Below are positions 1 to 6,947 of a stretch of 20,555 nt of DNA, in pieces. The position numbers and the translations under genes are program-made. The stretch's first letter is position 1. Every line of letters begins with the position of its first letter. The stretch comes from PNAI01 sp035574295. GTDB taxonomy: Bacteria > Pseudomonadota > Alphaproteobacteria > Rhizobiales > Xanthobacteraceae. The notes under the pieces were generated by a model. The model was given only the letters and a program-made list of their open reading frames with translations. It was not told the origin of the DNA and did no database searches. The DNA lies in the NCBI GenBank assembly GCA_035574295.1, contig DATLYX010000075.1:1-20555 (forward strand), in the 5' to 3' direction.

Positions 1-704
1 TTCGGCGTGTCGGTCGCCGATTGCACCTGCATCACCTTCTGCGCAGCCAGCTTCTCGAAATATCCCCAGCCGAGCTCGCGGACGATCTGGAAGGTGGCGT
101 TCATGATGGTGCCGCTGTAGGCGGGATGTGCCTTGACGATCTTGCCCGACCATTTGGGATCGAGCAGATCGGCGAAGCTCTTCGGCGCTTCCTCTTTCGA
201 GACCAGCTTGGTGTTGTAGGCAATGGGCGACACCAGAATGCGCGTGGTGACGTGGAGCGCGTCGGGATCATAGAACGCCTTGTCGTAGTACTTGACCACT
301 TCCTCCGGCAGGTAGGGCTCAAGCCACTTGTTGCGCTTCCAGACGATGCAGTGGGCGGCATCCGCCGTATTGACCACGTCGACCGCGTGGATGTTGCTGG
401 AATATTCCTGGCTGATGCGGGTGAAGATGCGCTCGGCGCCGGAACGCTCGACGCGGACTGCGATGCCCGGAAAAGTCGCTTCGAATTTCTTGGCGAGCTG
501 CTGGGCGAACGCCAAATCCATCGCTGTGTAGAAGGCGAGCTTGCCTTCCTTCTTGGCCGCCGCGATGAGCGCCGGCGTGATGGCTTCGGCCGGCGGTGGT
601 GCGGCGCGAATGGGCTCGGCAAAAACCGTCCCGCCGAACGCGCCGAGCGTCAGCGCCGACGTGCCCTTGAGCACATCGCGCCGGGAAAATTTCGTCTTGC
701 GCAT
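1..704 (-). CDS. ABC-type solute-binding protein (Fe3+/AfuA-like), second tandem copy, cut by window edge
   Basis: Periplasmic binding protein of an ABC importer, reading leftward from ATG 704-702 and open to base 1 (234 codons seen, C-terminus missing). The N-terminus MRKTKFSRRDVLKG is a twin-arginine signal (SRRDVLK) followed by a hydrophobic stretch and a likely AxA-type cleavage near EPIRAAP. The mature part starts with a PALIAAAKKEGKLAFYT block typical of the iron(III)/AfuA-like binding-protein fold. It is a clear paralogue of the gene at 749-1813: shared blocks include VRVERxGAER, IVWKRN, EEAPKS and GKIVKAHP, with about 64% identity by eye over an 87-residue stretch. A GAGGAA ribosome site lies 7 bases before the ATG, and only 44 bases separate it from the upstream copy, so the two should be cotranscribed. 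The ligand cannot be told from sequence; members of this fold bind ferric iron but also organic anions and other solutes. Confidence 0.88.
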   Translation of the reverse strand, partial: MRKTKFSRRDVLKGTSALTLGAFGGTVFAEPIRAAPPPAEAITPALIAAAKKEGKLAFYTAMDLAFAQQLAKKFEATFPGIAVRVERSGAERIFTRISQEYSSNIHAVDVVNTADAAHCIVWKRNKWLEPYLPEEVVKYYDKAFYDPDALHVTTRILVSPIAYNTKLVSKEEAPKSFADLLDPKWSGKIVKAHPAYSGTIMNATFQIVRELGWGYFEKLAAQKVMQVQSATDTP

Positions 705-748
705 GGGTCGTTCCTCAATTGGTTCTTTTTCGACGCCCCTCCGGGCGA

Positions 749-1813
749 TCACACCTTGAAGTATTGCGAATAGCGCGCCTTGATCTGATCGCTCTCCCTT
801 TCGACGCCGGCCGGATCGTCCTTCATCAGCTTGATTTCAGACAAGGGTTTTCGACCGGGCTTCTCTTTCACCTGGGCATGGACTGAGCGCAGGCCGCCGA
901 ATTCGACGCAAAGCGTCTGGCATTCCGGTGAGAAGCAGAAGCTCTGGAACAGACGCGCGGCGTTCGGATTGGGCGCGGCCTTGAACACCGCATTCGGACC
1001 GATGATGAGCGGCGTACCTTCCCGCGGATAGATCAACTCCACGGGCTGGCCGCGTTCCTTGAGCTGGAACATGCCGTATTCGATGCCGTCAGCCATCACG
1101 GCGCGCTCGCCGACCGCAATTTTCCTAGGCGGATCGGTGGCGGATTGCACCTGCATGATCTTCTGCTGCGCGAGCTTTTCGAAGAACGACCAGCCGACGT
1201 CGCGCGCGATTTGGAACGTGGCGGTGAGAATCGTTCCGCTGTAGCCGGGGTGCGCCTTGACGATCTTGCCCATCCATTTGGGATCGAGCAGGTCGGCGTA
1301 GCTCTTGGGCGCCTCCTCCGCCTTGACCTGATTGGTGTTGTAGCCCATGGGGCAGAGAAACACGCGGAAACTCGCGAATTGGCCGTCGGGATCCTTGTGC
1401 TCGGCGGGATAATGCTTGGCGACATCCTCCGGCACGTAGGGTGCGAGCCATCCGTTGCGCTTCCATACGATGAGATGCGCGGCGTCCGACGAGTTCACCA
1501 CGTCCACGTTGCGGATATTGCTGCCGTATTCCTGACCGATACGCGTGAACAACCGCTCGGCGCCGGTGCGTTCCACCCGCACGGAGACGCCCGGATATTT
1601 CGCCTCGAAGGTCCTGGCAATCCGTTCGGCGAGCGGCAGATCGACGGAGGTGTAATAGACAACCCTGCCTTCCTTCCGGGCAGCCTCGATCAGCGCGGGG
1701 GTGACAGATTCGGCGGGCGGCGCGGCGGCGCGAATCGGCTCGGCAAAAACCGTGGTTGCGGCGAGCGCGCCCGAAGCCTTGAGCACGTCGCGACGTGAGA
1801 ATTTCATGGTCAT
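749..1813 (-). CDS. ABC-type solute-binding protein (Fe3+/AfuA-like), first tandem copy
   Basis: A 354-residue periplasmic binding protein, normal length for this family. ATG 1813 was chosen because AGGGAG lies 9 bases upstream; an in-frame upstream extension to 1891 would add a basic, non-signal-like tail. The N-terminus MTMKFSRRDVLKASGALAA is a Tat signal, so the protein is probably exported folded. The two-lobe type 2 binding-protein pattern is visible: PALIEAARKEGRVVYYT at the start, EEAPKSYADLLDPKW in the middle, then a C-terminal block with YPREGTPLIIGPNAV (the hinge or ligand region of this family). It follows the ATPase gene by 56 bases and precedes its paralogue by 44, making a transporter operon without a visible permease. 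The two copies may recognise different ligands or feed the same permease. The ligand is not assigned. Confidence 0.92.
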   Translation of the reverse strand: MTMKFSRRDVLKASGALAATTVFAEPIRAAAPPAESVTPALIEAARKEGRVVYYTSVDLPLAERIARTFEAKYPGVSVRVERTGAERLFTRIGQEYGSNIRNVDVVNSSDAAHLIVWKRNGWLAPYVPEDVAKHYPAEHKDPDGQFASFRVFLCPMGYNTNQVKAEEAPKSYADLLDPKWMGKIVKAHPGYSGTILTATFQIARDVGWSFFEKLAQQKIMQVQSATDPPRKIAVGERAVMADGIEYGMFQLKERGQPVELIYPREGTPLIIGPNAVFKAAPNPNAARLFQSFCFSPECQTLCVEFGGLRSVHAQVKEKPGRKPLSEIKLMKDDPAGVERESDQIKARYSQYFKV

Positions 1814-1869
1814 CGGTCGTTTCTCCCTTTGCACGTTCTTTGTTTTGTCCACGTTCTGCTTGCGCGGCT

Positions 1870-2928
1870 TCAGTCGATGAGGGCCCGACAATGTTCGGGC
1901 GGCAGATGCAGCCAGACGGCCGAGCCCTGAGGAATGTCGTCGGCGGGCGATGTTATCACGCGGAGCTGAGTTCCGTCCGCCACCTCGACCATGTAGTCCC
2001 GGCTGGAACCCAGGAAAACCTGCCGCACCACGCGGGCTTCCACCACGTTGTCCTTGGCTGCAGGCTCCTTGGGCAACAGGCGAATCTGGTGCTGTCGGAT
2101 CGACACCGCCCCTTCGCCGGGGCTGAGCATACCGCCGTTCACGCGCAATTGAATGCCGGCAAAAGCGAGGGAATTGCCGTTGATGGTTTTGCCCTTGATC
2201 ACGTTGCTCATGCCGATGAAGCGGGCCACGAATTGAGAGCGCGGGCGGTCATAGATTTCCTGCGGGGAGCCGGCCTGCTCGATCCGTCCCGCATTCATCA
2301 CCGCAATCACGTCCGCCGTGGTCATCGCCTCGGCCTGGTCGTGCGTCACATACACGGTGGTGTAACGATATTCATCGTGCAGACGGCGCACCTCAAAACG
2401 CATCTCCTCGCGCAGATTGGCGTCGAGATTGGAGAGTGGCTCATCGAGCAGCAGGGTTTCGGGCTCGACGATCAGCGCGCGCGCCAGCGCCACCCGCTGC
2501 TGCTGGCCGCCGGACAGCTCGCCCGGATAGCGGTCGGCAAGCGGCGCCAAACGGGTGGTGTCAAGAATGGCCTTGAGCTTGCGGCGGATCGTCTCGTCGT
2601 CGACCTTGCGCAGCTTGAGCCCATAGATGATGTTCTCGGTGACCGTCATGTGCGGCCAGAGGGCGTAGCTCTGGAAGATCATCGACATGTTGCGCCGCTC
2701 CGGCGGCAACGTGCGCTGCGGCGTGGACACCACGCGGTCGCCGACGCGGATTTCGCCTGCGGTCGGCTCGAGGAAGCCGGCGATCAGTCGCAGCGTGGTG
2801 GTCTTGCCGCAGCCGGAGGGACCAAGCAGGCAAACGAGCGTGCCGTGCTCGATAGTCAGCGACACATTGTTGACCACTGTCAGCGACCCGAAATTCTTGG
2901 TCAGACCACGCAGTTCGACCGAAGCCAC
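1870..2928 (-). CDS. ABC transporter ATP-binding protein (Fe3+/polyamine type, FbpC/PotA-like)
   Basis: Cytoplasmic ATPase of 352 residues that powers the importer fed by the neighbouring binding proteins. Using the GTG start at 2928 (AGGGGGA ribosome site about 5 bases upstream, 16 bases after the crotonase stop), the motifs are: Walker A GPSGCGKTT at 36-44, Q-loop Gln86, signature LSGGQ at 138-142, Walker B ending in Asp162-Glu163, and the switch His196 in TVYVTHD. Residues from about 240 onward form the C-terminal TOBE-like regulatory region seen in MalK/PotA/FbpC-type ATPases. A longer reading frame to 3027 exists but lies inside the crotonase gene. All catalytic motifs are intact. Placement directly behind a crotonase and before two binding proteins suggests that the imported solute is a CoA-activated organic acid, but that is inference; by sequence alone iron, spermidine or another solute would fit. 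Confidence 0.93.
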   Translation of the reverse strand: MASVELRGLTKNFGSLTVVNNVSLTIEHGTLVCLLGPSGCGKTTTLRLIAGFLEPTAGEIRVGDRVVSTPQRTLPPERRNMSMIFQSYALWPHMTVTENIIYGLKLRKVDDETIRRKLKAILDTTRLAPLADRYPGELSGGQQQRVALARALIVEPETLLLDEPLSNLDANLREEMRFEVRRLHDEYRYTTVYVTHDQAEAMTTADVIAVMNAGRIEQAGSPQEIYDRPRSQFVARFIGMSNVIKGKTINGNSLAFAGIQLRVNGGMLSPGEGAVSIRQHQIRLLPKEPAAKDNVVEARVVRQVFLGSSRDYMVEVADGTQLRVITSPADDIPQGSAVWLHLPPEHCRALID

Positions 2929-2944
2929 CGCTTCCCCCTGCCCG

Positions 2945-3736
2945 TCAAGTTCCGGTGAATACCGGTTTGCGTTTCTCCATGAAGGCCTTGCGACCCTCCT
3001 CATAGTCGCGGCTCCTGAAACAGGCATCCACGGCGGCCTGTGCCCGTTTCAGGTCACGCTTGCTTTCGTCCTGCATCATTTCGCTGATCACCGCCTTGAC
3101 CGCACGGATGGTCAGCGGCGCGTTTTCCGCGATCATGTCCGCGTAGTCTTTGACGAATTTTTCGAGCTCTTCATCCGGCACAACACGGTTGACGAGCCCC
3201 ATCGTCAAAGCCTCGGCTGCGGTGAATTGCCGCGCCGTGTAGAAGATCTCCTTGGCAAACGAGGGGCCGACGATGTCAACGAGCCGCTTGAGCCCCGGAT
3301 AGCCGTAACCGAGCCCGAGTTTTGCGGCCGGTACCGCAAACTTGGAACCCTCCGAGCAGATGCGCAGATCGCAGCAGGTGGCAAGCCCCACCCCGCCGCC
3401 GACGCAATAGCCGCGGATCATGGCGATGGTCGGCTTGGGGAATTCGTAGAAGGCGGCGTAACTTCTCTCCACCGTCGCGTTGTAGCGGGCGACAGCTTCC
3501 TCGCCGGAACGTTCCTGCTCGAAGCGCGAGATGTCGGCGCCGGACACGAACGCCTTGCCGCCCGCGCCGGTTACCACGACCACACCGATGTTCTTGTCCC
3601 CGCGGAAGTCGTCAAGGATGCGGATCGCCGCCTCCCACATCTCAAGCGACACCGCGTTGCGGCGTTCGGGGTTGTTGTAGATCACATAGCCGACGCGTCC
3701 TTCCCGGCGCGCAAGCATCTTGTCGGTGTTACTCAT
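2945..3736 (-). CDS. Crotonase-superfamily protein (annotated as enoyl-CoA hydratase), catalytic glutamates absent
   Basis: A 263-residue protein with the crotonase fold, which binds acyl-CoA thioesters. Conserved CoA/oxyanion features are present: SGADIS at 65-70 and the glycine block CVGGGVGLA at 111-119 followed by CCDLR. Aligned by eye to rat enoyl-CoA hydratase, the two catalytic glutamates (Glu144 and Glu164) fall on Gly117 (GGGVG) and Ala137 (FAVPAAKLG), with the expected spacing of 20. Classical hydration is therefore doubtful; decarboxylase, dehalogenase, hydrolase or C-C lyase branches of the superfamily use other residues. The start ATG 3736 has GGAG about 10 bases upstream. The gene lies 16 bases before the ABC ATPase and 159 bases after the CoA-transferase, all on one strand, which fits a catabolic operon for an imported acid activated to its CoA ester. 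The substrate is unknown. Confidence 0.92.
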   Translation of the reverse strand: MSNTDKMLARREGRVGYVIYNNPERRNAVSLEMWEAAIRILDDFRGDKNIGVVVVTGAGGKAFVSGADISRFEQERSGEEAVARYNATVERSYAAFYEFPKPTIAMIRGYCVGGGVGLATCCDLRICSEGSKFAVPAAKLGLGYGYPGLKRLVDIVGPSFAKEIFYTARQFTAAEALTMGLVNRVVPDEELEKFVKDYADMIAENAPLTIRAVKAVISEMMQDESKRDLKRAQAAVDACFRSRDYEEGRKAFMEKRKPVFTGT

Positions 3737-3816
3737 CGATCATCGCTCCGGAGGTGTTAGTCCGGGACCACACGTCCGGATCAATGCTAGGAGCAATCCG
3801 GCCCGTGGCTCCGCGT

Positions 3817-3886
3817 GGCGGCCCGGAAATCCATAACCCCGGCTGCGGCCATGAATTGCCGGCAGCCACCTTGCGGCGTCCCGGAA
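3817..3886. repeat. Short direct repeat in the CoA-transferase/crotonase gap
   Basis: The 159-bp gap 3737-3895 carries two direct copies of a 12-mer GGCG(G/T)CCCGGAA (3817-3828 and 3875-3886), one mismatch apart. Read on the minus strand, the second begins TCATTCCGGGACGCC, resembling the interspersed CATTCCGGG-type intergenic repeats common in Bradyrhizobiaceae-like genomes (recalled resemblance, not a search result). No gene is supported in the gap. Confidence 0.35.
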
Positions 3887-3895
3887 TGACATTCA

Positions 3896-5089
3896 TCATA
3901 TCACTTTCGCCTGGCGCAGCGCCTCGATCTCGCTTGCGGCAAAGCCGAATTCGGCCAGCACCTCGTCGGTGTGCTCGCCGAGCTCGGGCGGCGGCGCGAC
4001 GATCGCGCTCGGCGTGCGCGACAGCTCGACCGGCTGTCCAACCACGGTGAGGCTGCTGCCGTCCTTCTTGCTCACGCTCTGGGCAATGCCGAGGTGCTTG
4101 ACCTGCGGGTCGGCGAACACCTGGTCGATGGAATAGATCGGACCGCAGGGCACGCCGGCCTTGTTGAAGATTTCGATCCATTCCCCGCTGCGCTTCTTCA
4201 CCGTATAGGTCTCGATCTCGGCATTGAGCGCCTTGCGATTTTGCGAGCGCGCCTTGGCGCTCTGGTAATCGGGGTTCTGCAGCATGGCATCGGCGCCGAG
4301 CGCGCGGCAGAAGCGTTCCCAGATCGCGCCGCCGGTGGTGGCGATGTTGATATGGCCGTCGGCGGTCTTGAACACGCCGGTAGGGATCGAGGTCGGATGA
4401 TCGTTGCCGGCCTGCTGCGGGACCTCGCGGCCGATCAGCCAGCGCGCGGCCTGAAAGTCGAGCATGAAGATCTGCGCCTGCAAGAGCGAGGTGTTCACCC
4501 ACTGCCCCTCCCCCGACTGCTCCCGCTCAAGCAGCGCCACCAGGATGCCGAGCGCGCAGAACAGGCCGGCGGTCAGATCGGCAATCGGGATGCCGACGCG
4601 CACCGGCCCCTGGCCGGGCAGTCCGGTGATGGACATCAGCCCCCCCATGCCTTGGGCGATCTGATCGAAGCCGGGGCGGTCGCGGTAGGGCCCGGATTGG
4701 CCGAAGCCGGAGATGCTGGCGTAGACGATGCGCTTGTTGATCGCGCGCAGCGCCGGGTAGTCGATGCCGAGCCGTTCCTTCACGTCGGGCCGAAAATTCT
4801 CCACCACCACGTCCGCTTGGCCGACCATGCGCTGAAAGGCGGCAAGGCCGGCCTTGTGCTTGAGGTTCAAGGTCATGCTGCGCTTGTTGCGGTGCAAATT
4901 CTGGAAATCGGGGCCCTCGCGCGGACCACCCGGTGGATCGCCGGTTTCGGCCTCCGGCGGCATCTCGACCTTGATCACGTTCGCGCCCCAGTCGGCCAGT
5001 TGCCGCACACAGGTCGGCCCGGCGCGCACGCGCGTGAGATCAAGGACCGTGAAGCGTGCAAGTGCTTGGGAAGCCCGGGGAAATTTCAT
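3896..5089 (-). CDS. Class III CoA-transferase (CaiB/BaiF family)
   Basis: A 397-residue cytoplasmic enzyme that moves CoA between an acyl-CoA and a free carboxylic acid, or a related acyl-CoA racemase; length is typical. Family features in order: LDLTRVRAGPTCVRQLADWGANVIKVE at the N-terminus (residues 16-42, CoA-binding region), NLKHKAG, ENFRPDV around 97-103, GFGQSGPY at 128-135, PGFDQIAQGMGG at 139-150, and PIADLTAG, in which Asp171 matches the catalytic aspartate of formyl-CoA transferase (Asp169 of Frc). ATG 5089 gives the usual family N-terminus; a good AGAGGA lies about 20 bases upstream, so a TTG start five codons earlier (5104) is possible. It heads the minus-strand block with the crotonase and ABC genes and probably activates the acid that block imports and processes. 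The substrate is not deducible. Confidence 0.92.
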   Translation of the reverse strand: MKFPRASQALARFTVLDLTRVRAGPTCVRQLADWGANVIKVEMPPEAETGDPPGGPREGPDFQNLHRNKRSMTLNLKHKAGLAAFQRMVGQADVVVENFRPDVKERLGIDYPALRAINKRIVYASISGFGQSGPYRDRPGFDQIAQGMGGLMSITGLPGQGPVRVGIPIADLTAGLFCALGILVALLEREQSGEGQWVNTSLLQAQIFMLDFQAARWLIGREVPQQAGNDHPTSIPTGVFKTADGHINIATTGGAIWERFCRALGADAMLQNPDYQSAKARSQNRKALNAEIETYTVKKRSGEWIEIFNKAGVPCGPIYSIDQVFADPQVKHLGIAQSVSKKDGSSLTVVGQPVELSRTPSAIVAPPPELGEHTDEVLAEFGFAASEIEALRQAKVI

Positions 5090-5178
5090 CGTCCAACTCG
5101 TCAAAATTCCTCTTGCGGGTTGGACCATCTCCGATCTTTTTCGGGTTGTCTACGGTCTCCCGCGCCGGACCGACACGG

Positions 5179-5293
5179 CAGGACGGCCTGGTGGCCGATC
5201 CCATGACCGTCGAGGAACTGAGGACATTCATCGAAAGCGAGCAGAAGGCGGTCTGCGCTCGAGCGTGCCGGCCTCATCGGCAAGGCGTCCTGA
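5179..5293 (+). pseudogene. Frameshifted C-terminal remnant of a probable TctC/Bug-family binding protein
   Basis: In one frame the sequence reads VADPMTVEELRTFIESEQK (about 5188-5247). After a shift of one base near 5248-5255 it continues as ALERAGLIGKAS and a stop at 5291-5293. Joined, this resembles the C-terminal helix of tripartite-tricarboxylate (Bug/TctC) binding proteins, which typically end in an EFxxFIxxExxKWxxVxxAAGI-like pattern. The rest of such a gene is not visible upstream, where the CoA-transferase starts on the other strand. The remnant stop abuts the tusA-like stop (TGATCA at 5291-5296). Family assignment rests on a short match by eye. Confidence 0.4.
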
Positions 5294-5518
5294 TCAGCTC
5301 TTGCGAATCCGGTAAACAAAGATCCTGCCCTGCTGCGCGCTGTGCTCGAGCTTGTCGCCGGTCTCGCGCAACAGGTTCGGTATGTCGATCTGGGTCAGCG
5401 GGTCGGTACACTCGATCACCAGTGTGTCGCCGGCCTGCATGCGCGACAACAGCTTGCGGGTTTTCAGCGCCGGCAGCGGGCATTTGAGCCCGCGCAGATC
5501 AACCTTGGATTCCGCCAT
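5294..5518 (-). CDS. TusA-family sulfur carrier protein
   Basis: A small 74-residue cytoplasmic protein of the TusA/SirA family. These proteins carry a persulfide on a conserved cysteine and hand sulfur to acceptors in tRNA thiolation and molybdenum-cofactor or other sulfur pathways. The hallmark LRGLKCPLPALKTRKLL (residues 8-24) contains the CPxP motif with Cys13. The rest gives the expected beta-alpha-beta-alpha-beta order (DTLVIECTDP, then LRETGDKL, then GRIFVYRIRKS). ATG 5518 is supported by GGAG 6 bases upstream; the longer frame to 5629 overlaps the divergent gene. It is transcribed away from the MoeA-like gene, with about 65 bases between the starts, so the two may share a control region. 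Its position beside MobA, MobB, MoeA and FdhD suggests it supplies sulfur for formate-dehydrogenase cofactor maturation; that role is inferred. Confidence 0.85.
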   Translation of the reverse strand: MAESKVDLRGLKCPLPALKTRKLLSRMQAGDTLVIECTDPLTQIDIPNLLRETGDKLEHSAQQGRIFVYRIRKS

Positions 5519-5583
5519 GGCAGCTCCAATCCAGACCGGGGCATGACTGGACATTTCCCGACGTGTTGCGTCAAGTTCGGTCG

Positions 5584-6366
5584 ATGGCCGAACGACCACA
5601 TTCCCAGCCGATCCCGCTCTCCGAAGCATTGACCGTCATCGACCGAGTCGATCCGGTGGCGCCGCGCGAGGTCGAATTGTCGGATGCGCTCGGACTCGCC
5701 CTTGCAGCCGACGCCGGCGCGGCAGGGACGCTGAGGCTCTCCGGAGCGCGGCTGCGCCGCATCGACCTTGCGCTGCTGACGTCCCAGGGCGTTGCGCGCC
5801 TGAGCGTCCGAGCGCCGCGGCTTTTGGTCTTGCACAACGCCGCAGACGCATCAGTGGCGGCGCTGATCGGCGGTGCCATCGCAGCGGAGGGCGGGTTCGC
5901 ACACATTGCGGAAACGACCCCGCAGACGCCGCAACTTGTGCATGATGCGGTGATCGGAATTGGGATCGGCCCTGAACTTGCCGCGCCCGAATTCGCAGGC
6001 GTGAGCTTGAAGCCGGGAGGTACCATAGCCTTCGGCTATGCCGCCGGACGGCCGACATTGATTTTGCCGGCCGGGATCGATGCATTTGCGGGCTGGCTTG
6101 CGGTCGGCCGCCGGCTTTTATCGCGGCTCGCGTTCCGGCTGATCGAGGAGCAGCCCTTTCTCCTGGAACTGGCGCGGCCGATCGCCTCGACGCGAGGCGT
6201 GGCCGAGATTGTGCCGGTGCGGCGGCGGGCGGCGCAGGTCGAGCCCATCGTCGGCGACGCGTGGTCGCCGCAATCGCTGGCGCGGGCCGACGGGTGGATT
6301 TTGGTTCCGGCCGAGTCGGACGGCCTTGCGGCGGGAAGCCGGGTGCAAATGCGCCCGTGGCTGTGA
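5584..6366 (+). CDS. Shortened MoeA-like protein, key molybdopterin motifs missing
   Basis: A 260-residue protein that follows the MoeA plan with a large deletion. The N-terminal IPLSEALTVIDRV to SDALGLALAAD block matches the first helix and strand of MoeA. It then jumps to RRIDLALLTSQGVARLSVR, which aligns with the entry to the molybdopterin-binding domain (compare QDIALAAAVGVKQLIVRRR in the intact MoeA at 6947). The C-terminal LARADGWILVPAESDGLAAG matches MoeA domain IV. Missing are the PPFDNSAxDGYA region, all of domain II (FTGAPMP), STGDE, the GGVS motif and PGNP (PAGI is found instead). It is therefore probably not a molybdate-inserting enzyme; a binding or scaffold role is possible. ATG 5584 was chosen; GTG 5563 is an alternative, and neither has a clear ribosome site. 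It is followed 53 bases later by MobB. The frame is intact, so it does not look like a decaying gene. Confidence 0.75.
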   Translation: MAERPHSQPIPLSEALTVIDRVDPVAPREVELSDALGLALAADAGAAGTLRLSGARLRRIDLALLTSQGVARLSVRAPRLLVLHNAADASVAALIGGAIAAEGGFAHIAETTPQTPQLVHDAVIGIGIGPELAAPEFAGVSLKPGGTIAFGYAAGRPTLILPAGIDAFAGWLAVGRRLLSRLAFRLIEEQPFLLELARPIASTRGVAEIVPVRRRAAQVEPIVGDAWSPQSLARADGWILVPAESDGLAAGSRVQMRPWL

Positions 6367-6406
6367 ACCTATACGCGCCGGATCTGCACGCCTAAATGCG
6401 CGCCTA

Positions 6407-6412
6407 TATAAT
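6407..6412 (+). promoter_or_regulatory. Perfect TATAAT -10-like hexamer just before mobB
   Basis: TATAAT, rare in this GC-rich DNA, ends 7 bases before the ATG at 6420. With standard spacing the transcript would start at or next to that ATG, giving a leaderless mRNA, which would explain why no Shine-Dalgarno sequence precedes it. The -35 region is poor (TCTGCA-like at 6383-6388), so this is a suggestion only. Confidence 0.3.
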
Positions 6413-6419
6413 GGATACC

Positions 6420-6947
6420 ATGCGCATCATCGGATTCGCGGGCTGGAGCGGCTCGGGCAAGACAACGCTGATTACCAAGGTGATCCCGCAGCTTACCGCA
6501 CGGGGCCTCAAAGTCTCGACGCTGAAGCACGCGCATCACGGCTTCGACCTCGACCAGCCGGGCAAAGACTCCTTCTTTCATCGGGCGGCGGGAGCCACGG
6601 AGGTGATCATCAGCTCGGCCAAGCGGTTTGCCATTCTGCACGAGTTGCGCGAGGAGCCGGAATGGGACCTGCCCGCCCTGCTCGGGAAAATCTCGCCGGT
6701 CGACATGGTGCTGATCGAAGGTTTTAAGCGCGACCCGTTTCCCAAGCTGGAGGTGCACCGGACGGCGAACGGCAAGCCGCTGCTCTATCCGGATGATCCG
6801 CATATCATCGCGATCGCCTCCGATCGGCAGTTGCCACAGGCAACGGTTCCGGTGGTGGATCTCAACGACACGGAAGCGATCGTCGAGCTGATGCTCAAGC
6901 GCGCGGCGCCGATCTCGGTGCTGACGCGCGCCGAAGTGAAGGTGTGA
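6420..6947 (+). CDS. mobB: MobB, molybdopterin-guanine dinucleotide biosynthesis GTP-binding protein
   Basis: A 175-residue cytoplasmic P-loop protein that binds GTP and assists MobA in converting molybdopterin cofactor to the guanine dinucleotide form used by formate dehydrogenases and other DMSO-reductase-family enzymes. Walker A GWSGSGKTT is at residues 8-16. The MobB-specific LKHAHHGFDLDQPGKDSFFH follows, then DMVLIEGFKRDPFPKLEVHR, which carries the Walker B-like acidic residue. ATG 6420 puts the P-loop at the normal distance; ATG 6411 (three residues longer) cannot be excluded and would overlap the TATAAT. There is no Shine-Dalgarno sequence. Its TGA (6945-6947) overlaps the moeA ATG (6947-6949), so the two are translationally coupled. 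Confidence 0.94.
   Translation: MRIIGFAGWSGSGKTTLITKVIPQLTARGLKVSTLKHAHHGFDLDQPGKDSFFHRAAGATEVIISSAKRFAILHELREEPEWDLPALLGKISPVDMVLIEGFKRDPFPKLEVHRTANGKPLLYPDDPHIIAIASDRQLPQATVPVVDLNDTEAIVELMLKRAAPISVLTRAEVKV

Noticed and set aside
101..622. 173-codon minus-strand open frame over the left binding-protein gene
   Set aside because: It is an out-of-frame shadow; the true frame from ATG 704 shows a Tat signal and strong similarity to the neighbouring binding protein.
731..744. CGCCC/GGGCG hairpin between the two binding-protein genes
   Set aside because: Only 5 bp and followed by A-rich rather than T-rich sequence in the direction of transcription; not a credible terminator.
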